Origin: Rhynchopus euleeides
Lineage: Eukaryota > Euglenozoa > Diplonemea > Diplonemida > Diplonemidae
Length of the DNA stretch: 64,000 nt
Reading direction: 5' to 3'
Assembly (NCBI GenBank): GCA_963210315.1
Contig: OY723323.1
Coordinates: 186,001-250,000, forward strand
In this document: positions 54,850-64,000 of the stretch, piece after piece
Numbering within the stretch: the stretch's first letter is position 1
How the letters are laid out: the number at the start of each line of letters is the position of its first letter
Translations under genes and position numbers: made by a program
The notes under the pieces: generated by a model
Database searches by the model: none
What the model was told of the DNA's origin: nothing
Seen by the model: the letters and a program-made list of their open reading frames with translations, nothing else

Positions 54850-57800
54850 AGTCACGTGTGTGCGTGTAGTGATAGTGGTTTTAAGTGGGTAACCCTGCGC
54901 GGATCTGTGCCCACTCCCCGCCCACCCCTACGTCACAGCGGATGCCCCACTCGGGTTAGAGTGTGGGGCCAACTCAGTGCCACTCCGAGGAGGGCGTGAG
55001 GCATAGCCAGCGTGGTGCGTGCCGCAACAGTGTGTGAGTGATTTCGCACTGCTGTGGCAGTCCCCGCACCGGCCCATGCGATGCGTCTTGCAAAATTCCA
55101 TGGTGACTTGCAAGCCGTCGTTCTTCCCGTGGTGGTCCCGGCAGCAGTCCTCTTCCGAGAGGCGCCGGCGCCGGCAGTCCACGCAGCGGGGTTTCCAGTG
55201 CAGAGCGCAGGTAAGCATCTTCGCGTTCCGTCTGGCTCCAGGGGGGGCAGTCCGGGGAGCAGCGCCCCGTCGTTCCCATGACCGTCCTGTCCGGGCGTTG
55301 GCTTGCCGGCTGCTGGCAGTCCATTGCTGGGCCGCTTGCTGCCACCCCTCTGGGTAGTGGGGCTGCGGTGCGAAGGTTGCGGCCCACGCCATGCCGCGGG
55401 AGTGGAAGGCTGTGTCCCGCTGGTTCAAGCCCGGGCCTGCCGTGTGCGCTTGGAGGCTGCGCATCACCGACTCGGTGGCTGGGCTGAGCTGGGCTCTCCT
55501 GGACAGGCCCCCTGCCACGGTTCCCCCGATCGCGGTGAGGACAGTGGAGCTCGCAGTGTGGCCACAGTGCCATGGTTGCTTGGAAGTCTTGCGCACCACC
55601 TCGCAGAGCTGCCTCAACGAGTGAGCCTTGCCCAGGATGCTCTTCTGGAAGGCTGCGAAGTCCTGCCGCAGCTGCTCCTGCGAGGTCTCCCCCTGCCTCT
55701 CAGCCTCGTCCATGGCGGCGTTGCTCAGGGCGTCCGCATCGACGTTGAGTTCCCTTTTCACGTGCTCATACGTAAGGGTGATCCGGGGCCCGAGGTCGGC
55801 AGCCAGCCGTGCCGTGCTGAGGAAGAGGGGGCGGAGGGATTTATCGCGGCAAACCGCTTCCCCTTTTAGGTGTCGCAGCACCACCTGCGAGTCACCCCGC
55901 ACCGTAACGTTCCCCTCAGGGGGCGGGTCGCCCCTTCTGAGCAGCCGTAGGCCCGCCCGAACCCCTTCGTACTCAGCGATGTTGTTGCTGCGTACGTTCA
56001 GCAGAGGGAGGATCTCTTCCGACACCTTGAGGCCGTCTCGGTAGAGCACCGCACCTGCACCCGCCAGGGCGAAGGGGGTGCCGTTGTCCCTTGCTCCGCC
56101 GTCGAAGTAGAGGGTGAGCCCCGGGGATGCGCCCTCGGGGATGCGTGGGCGGGCCTCCCGCGGCCCCCTCTCAGGGGGGTCAGGTGTGTGGGGGCGGATG
56201 CGGCGCGTTTCGACTTCTGGGAGGGTGAGGCCGGTCGACAGCTCGAAGTCGACAGCCAACTCCATGAGGGTCACGGTGTGCTCCCCTCCCTGCGGCCCCC
56301 ATTTCAGGCCCCGCAGCCAGTCGCAGAGGGCCACCCACAGCTCCGGGGGGCGCTTGCCCCACGTCTGTTTGACAGTGGACGGCGCCCGCACAGGGATGCA
56401 GGCCTGTTCGGGGTTGGGTGTGCACCACCCCCATGGATAGTGAAGGGTGCGGTGGTGGCGCGCGGAGCGGTCGAGCAGTCCATCCTTCTCCTGCCGCGCC
56501 GAGAGGATTGCAATGAAGTAGCGGTGCAGCTGCGCCACTATATCCACCCTGCGTGCGAAGGATAGTGGCAGGGGCTGCCTGTCCTCCGGGATGCCGTGTC
56601 TAAAGGCGGGCGCCACCCCGCATAACGCCAAGCAAGGTGGCCAGGTTGACCGGTCCACAGCCGTAATGGGGTGGTTTTGTCGGATTGGGTCCCACGCGGA
56701 GCACTCCCACCATAGGTGCATCACCGTCTCGGGGGTGCCTGCGTTGCAGTATCGGCAGATCCCGCCCTGCCCCGTGCGCCCTCGGACAGGCACCGCCCCT
56801 GCAATGACGGAACGAAGGAGGCCCCGTTGGTATCCCGTGACCGCGGCGCCCTCTCCCTCCAGGACGCAGCGTGTGGCTTGCCCGTCGATGCCGTGCTGAG
56901 CGCCCGCAAAGTCGTCACGACGACCAGCCAGCGCCTTGGCCACCTGTGTACGTAGGGCCTGGCGGAGGTCATGAGCGAAGATCCCCCATCCGCTCGTTGT
57001 TGCTGCGGTGGGGTCGAAGACTATGCTCCGTCCCGCTTCATCAGTGTAAGATAGGGTGGTCGCCGTGCTCCAGCTCCATCCTATCCACCGAAGGGCCGCT
57101 CGGAAAAGCGCGAAGGGGCCTGTCCCTGTAAGCCTCACTCTGCTATCCCAAGCCGTCTCAGACAGAACCCTGCAGCGGCCCCACTTCTTGACCTGCATGG
57201 CCCAGGTGGTGATCTGCCGGTAGCGGGGGGCGACGGCGGGGTCCACCCGATGTGCATGGTGGAGGACATCCAGCACAGCCTCCCGCGCCCTGCGGGGGGG
57301 TCCGGACCACAGCGCGGCGACGAAGAGCCCCCTCCATCGCCTGATGTCGGCGTCCTCCCAGCGGGTGACCAGGGCGTCGTAGTAGAGCCTGGACCCCGCT
57401 GTCATCGCTGCTGCCTGCCCCTTCCACTGCACCGGTAGGGGCAGTGCCGAGGTCCTGCGCAGGTTCTGCTCTGCGCCCTCTTTTCGGCGGGCGACGCGCT
57501 CCGATTTGGGCACCTCGGGTCCCTCGAGCGGGCGCGCATGCAGCATGGCCCCGAGGCAGTCGAAGCTATCGCGCTGTCGAAGGGGGGTAGCCGTGCCGTC
57601 CCGTGTCCGGTAGACTATCGGGGTCAACGGCTCGGGGGACGTCGAGAAGACATGTGACTTGACCTCTGCGCATATTACCATCCCGGTATCGTGGGAGAAA
57701 TCTGCAGAGTCATCCACCACTGCTTGCAAGGTCCCCGGGCTGGGGGTCACCGCGTACACATCGTCCACAAACGACAACGCCCTCGTGCCCTGCCGGTGCT

Positions 57801-59450
57801 CCGCCATGCGCATCCATACACCCACCAGCACGTTGATCAGCACGACGCTAATGGGGCAGCCCTGCATGATGCCGTTGGTTGGCAGGAAGCCCTCCCCGAT
57901 AGTGCCGCTTACCCGGAAGTGCCGCTGCATTGACCCGTACGCTGCCCGCAGGGTGCGCAGGACTCGGCCGTCGAAGCCGAGCTCCGCAGCTAGACAGAAG
58001 GTCAGGTCAATCGGCACCGTGTCGAAGCATTTCTTAAAGTCTAGGGCGACACCGTACAGTGGCTGTCCTGTGAGGTGGGCCTCTTCGATCCGTGCTGCCA
58101 GGTGCCAGATGAGGTCCTCCGCGCCGTGGCCAGGTCTGCATCCGTGCAAGTCCTCAGGCGCAATGCTCTCCAGCCACTTCAGCGCAGGCTTCACTCGGAT
58201 TGCTGCCCACACCCTGTACAGCACGGGAGTGATGCTGATGGGGCGCTGCGACAGCGGCTCACCTGAGCTGCCGGGCTTGGGAATGAGGCAAATCATGGCG
58301 TGCATCAGCTGCTCCGGCCATTCGCCCGATCTCTCGACCTCATTGAACACCTCCGCGAACAACTTGAGGAGGTCCCCTGGGAGTTGCCGCAGCTCGTGCA
58401 CCCTCCAGCCGTGTAGGCCCGGCGAGGTGGATGTAGACATTTTAGCCAGCGCTGTCCCAACGTCTTCTGCCGTAATGGTCTTACACTCCATCTCGGCCGG
58501 GTCAGGGAGGAAGTCGCTGTACCTCTGTGGGAAGGTGTCCCAGCGAGGCTCAGGCGTCGTCGCATACTTCCGGAAGTAGCCCCCCCACGCAGTATCGCTC
58601 CTCAGCAGTTCATCCGCCTCCTTGGGGCAGGCCGTGAAGGAGCCATCCTCGCGGCGCATGAAGGTGGTAGGGGCGCAGAAGCGGTCTGCGAGGTACGAGA
58701 ACACTATCCCCGCCTCCTGCGTCCAGGCCTTCTGCATCCTCGCCTTCCACGTGCGGAGTCTTTCGTCGCGGAGCGCGTCGAACATGCCTCGCTGAGATCC
58801 CTCCAGGGCGACAAGGGCCATCTCCATCGTTTCGAGGTCCGGCAGTTGTGAGGTGGTGCCCGCCAGCGCCGCCTCCAGCCCCGGGGGAAGGCCCCCTCCC
58901 TTCAGCCGCTTCTTCGCAGCGCCCCAGGCGTGCTCTTCGTTGGGTGTGGGGGGGTATGGCGCAGACTCCAGCAGTCGGTGGCGGCCCTCCAGGATGAGGG
59001 TCCGGAGGTTCCCCAACAGCTTGTCCTTCGCCCGGGTGTTCTTGTCGCCCGCTCCTCGGGCGGAGGCGGGGCGGTGTTTGGTGGCCACCCTCGACCGCTG
59101 CATGTGGTAACCCTCCGCCCTGCCCGTGTACGCCGTTTCCTGCCTTCCGAGTTGGCCCACGTGGACACGCTTCAGGAAGTTCTCGCTGCAGGCTGAGGCC
59201 CGGCGGAGGAGTTGCGCTCCTGTTGCACCCTCTTTCGTTTCCTCTGCGGTTAGCACATCCAGCAGCACCTCTCTGGCGGCAGCGCCCCCGAGCGTGGGCC
59301 TGCACTTAGGAAAGGGGGCGGGGAGGATGCAGATTTGCTTCGGTCGGCGGAAGGCGGCGAGATCGAGGTCGACGAAGAGCGGGCAGTGCGTGGGGATGCC
59401 GTATTCGCCCTTTTCTGCCACCTCGACGGAGCGCAAGGCCGGCGCCGCGC
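54850..59450 (-). mobile_element. LINE family 2, copy A (5'-truncated within endonuclease)
   Basis: 4.6-kb minus-strand copy. Its 3' end lies in a TGTGTGCGTGT tract at 54853-54867. The same AGTCACGTGTGTGCGTGT sequence directly follows its 5' end (59451-59468), consistent with a target-site duplication. The 5' truncation removes all but the last strand of the endonuclease. It abuts the 3' end of copy B, so it inserted into the GT-rich left flank of that copy. Confidence 0.9.
54928..59447 (-). CDS. LINE-2 polyprotein fragment: reverse transcriptase, zinc finger, RNase H, C-terminal fingers
   Basis: About 1,500 uninterrupted residues. Residues before about 22 of the open frame belong to the neighbouring copy and the apparent start is GTG, so there is no native start. 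Only the end of the endonuclease remains (GIPTHCPLFVDLDL). The RT has LIPKPGSSGE, ALDFKKCFD, NGIMQGCP and FVDD in place of YADD (about residue 585). A CRYCNAG...HLWWEC finger is at about 917, then TLMELAVDFELSTGL. RNase H is at about 1130-1270, with YFDGGARDNG, NNIAEYEGV, RGDSQVV and NVDADALS, so all four acidic residues are present. A C-terminal Cys/His array (CVDCRRRR, CCRDHHGK, CGDC, CCGTHH) matches LINE-1. The frame is intact over its length, so it is young, but without endonuclease it cannot move on its own. Confidence 0.85.
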
Positions 59451-60154
59451 AGTCACGTGTGTGCGTGTGTAGTGATAGTGGTTTTAAGTGGGTAACCCTG
59501 CGCGGATCTGTGCCCACTCCCCGCCCACCCCTACGTCACAGCGGATGCCCCACTCGGGTTAGAGTGTGGGGCCAACTCAGTGCCACTCCGAGGAGGGCGT
59601 GAGGCATAGCCAGCGTGGTGCGTGCCGCAACAGTGTGTGAGTGATTTCGCACTGCTGTGGCAGTCCCCGCACCGGCCCATGCGATGCGTCTTGCAAAATT
59701 CCATGGTGACTTGCAAGCCGTCGTTCTTCCCGTGGTGGTCCCGGCAGCAGTCCTCTTCCGAGAGGCGCCGGCGCCGGCAGTCCACGCAGCGGGGTTTCCA
59801 GTGCAGAGCGCAGGTAAGCATCTTCGCGTTCCGTCTGGCTCCAGGGGGGGCAGTCCGGGGAGCAGCGCCCCGTCGTTCCCATGACCGTCCTGTCCGGGCG
59901 TTGGCTTGCCGGCTGCTGGCAGTCCATTGCTGGGCCGCTTGCTGCCACCCCTCTGGGTAGTGGGGCTGCGGTGCGAAGGTTGCGGCCCACGCCATGCCGC
60001 GGGAGTGGAAGGCTGTGTCCCGCTGGTTCAAGCCCGGGCCTGCCGTGTGCGCTTGGAGGCTGCGCATCACCGACTCGGTGGCTGGGCTGAGCTGGGCTCT
60101 CCTGGACAGGCCCCCTGCCACGGTTCCCCCGATCGCGGTGAGGACAGTGGAGCT
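59451..60154 (-). mobile_element. LINE family 2, copy B (short 3' fragment)
   Basis: About 700 bp, near-identical to 54850-55551 of copy A. It carries the C-terminal Cys/His fingers (frame 59531-60121) and 3' UTR only. The 5' truncation point at 60154 is followed by TGTGTGCGTGTGTGTGAGTG, matching the GT tract at the 3' side, so the original target was a GT/CA microsatellite. Confidence 0.88.
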
Positions 60155-61940
60155 TGTGTGCGTGTGTGTGAGTGTGTAGGGGGGGGGAGGGGGGGGGGTG
60201 CATTTTTTTCCTGAAAATACAAATGCAACAACAAAAAAATGAACACGGCACGATCAGATACAAACAAAGCAACAGCAGCAGCAAAAGAAAACGTATGCCA
60301 ACAACCGCCAACAAACACCAAAACAATACAAAGGGGGGGGGGGGATGAGGAATGAGCCCACGGGGCAGTGGTAGTCATGATGACGGGTGACGATGCTCAC
60401 GGATGAACGGACCGGTGGTGGTGGCATCGGGGTGGTTTGATTTGCTTTGGACAATTTAAGCGTTGTCTCGCTGTCTCTCGGTAGCACACCCCATTCCTGA
60501 GGTGAGGGCGCACCACATCAAAGGGGTGTGTGCTACGTTTTCATATGAAAAGGTGTCAAAAACTTGGTGACCAATATGGTGTAGCAGAAAAGAGGGTTTT
60601 TGACTACGAACGTACTACGAAATACGGGGGTGGGGTGTGGGTTTTTTTGCCCTGGTTTTGTGCGATTTTGTTTGCCCATTTTTACCTTGGTGAACAACTG
60701 TTTTCCCCTTGGAAATGGCTCTGTGATGCTTCCTGGGATCCCAGTGGGAGGGAATGTGGAATTGCAGTGCATGCTGTATGTGGGGCGGGAAGTAGACGCT
60801 GTCGGGGACGTGCCGTCGCCCTCAGCAGTGGTTAGCACTGTTGACCTGTTTGTCGCCACGAGAGACGCAGCCCGGCAGCAGGACGTCCTTGCCTGAGTGT
60901 CGCAGCATACACGTGCTTCTTCCTGCAGTTCCACCGTGAGTGACGACCAGTCGTCGGCCATTCGATCAACACCTTCAGCCAGTCCGTTCCCGCAGAGGGT
61001 ATCTCACTTTATACAGTGTCGTCGGAATCAATTCTCTTCACGTGACCTAAAACAACCCGCCTTTTTGGCGTCGACCAGCACTCGCACCACCGTCGTCCAC
61101 CCTCACCCAAGTTGGCTGTTTTCTGGGGTGGGGTTTGTACTGTACTTGGGCATTACGCCCTCTTGTGTCCCACCACTTCCTCCTGGTGTCTGTCTCCACC
61201 ACTGACTGGGGGTCACCATATGGGCCCAAATCCTGCAGGGTTGCGTTGCGTCAAAACCTTGCGACCGCTGCCTCCAGACCCAGTGCTGCCGCGGTTTGGT
61301 GGGCTCGATGGGTATACTTCGATTGGTTGGATTGGCTGTGGCTGGTCAAAATGACCCCACCACGATCCGCACAGATCCCAAACGTTCAAAAGAACGGGGT
61401 TTTGGAAAATCCGTGAGGGGGGTCCCGCTGGGTGGGTGGGGTGGGGCGGCGAGCTGCCTCCTAGTCACCTGCAAAAGTGCCTGAACCAGACCTGTACTTC
61501 ATGGGTGAAGTTTGGCACCACCAAAATGACCCCACCACGATGCGCACGGATTCCGAAAAGTGCAATGGAAGGGGAAAATGACGAGCGAGCGGCGAACCTA
61601 CCGCGGGGCCCCAGGTTGGCCCACCACCCGCCCGCCCCTCGTGCAGTCACCGCCCTCGCCCACGCTCGCCCCGCTCGCCCACCCTCACCCACCCTCGCCC
61701 AGAGGCGGCTTGTTTTAAGTCATCACGTGTCTGTCAGCACTCTTGTCCTTGGCGGGACCAGGTCGTGGAAGGAACGGGCCCCCAGGGCAGCTTCCGTGCG
61801 GTAGAGGAAAGCGCATCTTGTTGTAGAAGCACCCGTTACCTTCTGGAAACAGGGGGGCGTTTCCTCACTGGGATGATCTCAGTCGCACATGTACTTTGTT
61901 TCCTTCAGACAGCGGCTCGCGAAGGAGACCAGTGAAGTCT
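60155..61940. other. Unassigned region right of the LINE pair
   Basis: Low complexity to about 60350, then more complex sequence with no domain recognised. A 37-bp motif around GACTACGAACGTACTACGAA (60594-60630) recurs at 62604-62640. Motif AAAATGACCCCACCACGAT occurs at about 61348 and 61521. Frames here are short and unsupported. Confidence 0.45.
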
Positions 61941-61941
61941 T

Positions 61942-61996
61942 TTTTAGAAGTTCGCAGCATGCCCCTCAGTGAGGGGCATGCTGCGAACTTCTAAAA
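61942..61996. repeat. Perfect 27-bp palindrome with 1-nt centre
   Basis: Arms 61942-61968 and 61970-61996 are perfectly complementary around G61969; the left arm runs TTTTAGAAGTTCGCAGCATG then CCCCTCA. A sixth T precedes the left arm. It could be a hairpin RNA, a protein-binding site or a tiny fold-back element. Confidence 0.95.
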
Positions 61997-64000
61997 CCAG
62001 AAGTGCTCTTGGAGTACCCTCCAATGGGTCAATCTCTTCAAGCGCTTCCACAGAGGCCCGCAGCTTCACCCGATCGTACCCCCCTTGTGCCAGGTTGTGT
62101 TGAAGGAGTGGAGCCACCTTCAGGCAGCCGGGTCATGGGTCACGGCGACTCTGTGCCGTTGGTCGCCTATCTGGAGGCGTCAGCATCTAGGATACAACGA
62201 CTGCACAGTGTGCCCTCCACGACCCCACAGGGGGACCGCTCGTGTCCGACATGGCCTTGTCCCCCTGCGCACGGCGGCTTGCCGTCTGCGGGGGTTCTGC
62301 TGCTGTACGACAGGGGGGATTGGGTGCGCCCCACGCGCGTACGGGATGAATCCCTTGCGGACGGATATACCTTCAGCATTGACTCACCGAGAACGACAGG
62401 ACTTCCCCAGCCAACTAACCCGGAAGTTACCATAGAGAGGAAAGGTCGTGGAAAAGCAAAGCTTCCGAAACTGGAGGATGTCAATCGCGGTGTGAGGCAG
62501 GCACAGGTGCCTGCTTCACACTGTGTCCCTCCGGGTGGCTGAAGAGCCACAACTCAGGTTTCCCAAGAGCCCCAAAAGGGTACATAAAACCGACACCCCC
62601 AAGGGGTTTTTAACTACGAACGTACTACGAAATATGGGGGCTTCTGCTACACCAATCAATATCATTACCATTTTGGCTGACTTCGTCTTCGAAGGATTTG
62701 GACAATTTTTTTGTGCCTTTTTTTTCCGCTGGATCGTGCGGCCCCACTCACACCACTTCATCAGACTGGGTGGTGGTGTCCACAAAGAGTGGGGGTATGT
62801 GTTCCAACAAAACAACTTTCGGCAGCAATTGGTTTGTTGTCTCGTTTATTGCTGTCATTTCAAGATCCAGCCACCTGATTTGACCCAAAACGGGTTCCGC
62901 CGAACGCCGCCTCACCACCGCCCAACTCCGCCAAACTCGGGTCAAAATCAGCTCCAAAGTGGCGGACACTACCTGTTTTGTCTTTGCAGACGGGCGGGGG
63001 AGGTGTTGTACTGAGGGATTTTCGCTCAGAAATGCTGAAAAATGAGCCGCCTCACAATATTGGTGACCCTCCACCACTTCCCAGCACAACTGGAGAGCCA
63101 CCCACTCTGCTGCAGTTTGCCGAAGCTAGTACCTGGCGCAATACCCCAGCGTTCACTCCATCGATCTGTACAAGAGGCAGCCCAGCCAGTGGCACAAGCC
63201 CAGGCCGAGGGGGGTGACATTCTCTCGGAGTACCCGAGGGAACAGAGAGGTAACAGAGCGGGATATCCGTGGGATGTCCCTCTCTGTTACTCTCGTGTCT
63301 TCTGCAGGGTTCCACCTTGGTGCAGGATATCCAACGGGAGAAGCAACATCCCGTGGAGGTTATCCCATAGGATATCCTACCGAAGTTCTGGGAATCGAAC
63401 CACGACCTACGGTTTTCACGCCCGAATACGCAGGCTCCACGCGACAGTACCTAGCGGACAACCCAGAATTGGGCGCGGAGCACATCTCCCAACGGTGTTC
63501 CCCCGAGGGGTGCCTCGCTCGGGTGTACTTTGCACAGAGGAGGGGCGACCCGTTTGGGATGTCGACTGCCGCAACCAGATCCCAGTCACGGTGTCGACGA
63601 CGCAGCACCTGAGCGGATTTTTGAACCCGGGACCGTCAATTCTCAGGCAGGACCTCAGGCCTTGGGGAGGGCGCCGACCCGGGCTTCCCCTCCCGGTGTC
63701 CTCGCCTCGAAGGGAGGGCGTTTGGTGTGTCGGCATGAGGTGGTGCAGAGGGGCAACCCTCTGGAGTGCACTACACAGCGACGTGGTTCCTGATGGACAC
63801 CGTGGTTGAGCAGCACTGGGGGTGAGCTAGGTGAGGTGATACCTGGAGCTGACGACAGGCGGTGCCGACTCAGGACATGCTGAAGGACATGCGAAGTCAG
63901 GTTCAAGGGGAGCGATGTTTATGCAGGCGTACAACGCCATTTTCTCGTCATCCTCGCTGACAATGTGTGCTGGTGGGTGACTCAAGGGGTAGGTACCTCA
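61997..64000. other. Unassigned region at window end
   Basis: Open frames of 180-255 codons exist (62003-62542, 63042-63809 on +) but lack a convincing start, domain or codon pattern; the first begins with GTG. The area holds an inverted repeat at 63245-63294 and several GGATATCC sites. I cannot assign a function. Confidence 0.4.
63245..63294. repeat. Imperfect inverted repeat (23-24 bp arms, 3-nt loop)
   Basis: GAGAGGTAACAGAGCGGGATATCC pairs with GGATGTCCCTCTCTGTTACTCTC around GTG with few mismatches. Nearby are additional GGATATCC motifs (63323 and 63371 areas). The role is unknown. Confidence 0.7.

Noticed and set aside
63391-63401. Minus-strand GGTTCGATTCC, a perfect tRNA B-box
   Set aside because: No matching T-stem, acceptor or D-arm could be built around it, and no clear A-box lies at tRNA distance.
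62003-63809. Two longer + strand frames as genes
   Set aside because: Starts are weak (the first is GTG), no domain or splice logic is visible, and composition is uneven.

Overview
The window looks like GC-rich nuclear DNA from a protist. Host genes carry spliceosomal introns (5' GTATG, 3' CACAG or similar). There are dozens of C/G homopolymers and dinucleotide microsatellites, LINE retrotransposons, and DNA elements with terminal inverted repeats. I tentatively suggest a euglenozoan, possibly diplonemid-like, on four grounds. Ribosomal protein eL24 carries an STKPVL segment resembling, from memory, kinetoplastid eL24. All recognised host genes lie on the + strand. A pyrimidine tract and a YAG site lie just upstream of most ATGs, as expected for spliced-leader addition. 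One LINE carries a 2A-like peptide, as trypanosome L1Tc/ingi elements do. No spliced-leader gene, rRNA or convincing tRNA was found, so the assignment is inference.

Layout. 0-5 kb: an 18-bp minisatellite, then two orphan genes (a Pro/Gly-rich coiled-coil protein and a 356-aa protein with one compact domain). 4.9-6.1 kb: a long-TIR fold-back element running into a 200-bp assembly gap. 6.1-14.1 kb: an apparently full-length LINE on the minus strand with ORF1, a zinc-finger ORF1b and an endonuclease-reverse transcriptase ORF2. 14-28 kb: gene-poor, C-rich, microsatellite-rich DNA with a TA-flanked TIR element, three copies of a roughly 70-bp repeat with target-site duplications, an ingi-like LINE 3' fragment and a second copy of the fold-back element. 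28.7-31.1 kb: a CPA2-type cation/proton antiporter. 32.8-35.7 kb: three tandem copies of an intron-containing eL24 gene. 36.8-51.6 kb: a four-exon gene for the mitochondrial branched-chain 2-oxoacid dehydrogenase E1-beta subunit, whose first intron is about 12.4 kb and holds repeats, a hAT-like MITE and decayed coding fragments. 51.6-54.8 kb: low-complexity spacer. 54.85-60.15 kb: two head-to-tail copies of a second LINE family with RNase H. 60.2-64 kb: unassigned DNA with palindromes and inverted repeats.

The most unusual object is the 6-14 kb LINE. ORF1 and ORF1b overlap in a -1 relation at a C8T3 tract. ORF1b and ORF2 are one reading frame interrupted by a single UGA. Twenty codons after the UGA the frame encodes GDIETNPGP, an exact match to the 2A consensus. 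The frame contains no ATG early enough to preserve the endonuclease N-terminus. This suggests layered recoding (frameshift, read-through, StopGo release), although the C-run and the UGA could also be mutation or assembly error.

Host genes here do not form one pathway. They are housekeeping functions (translation, branched-chain amino-acid catabolism, ion transport) in a repeat-dominated locus.
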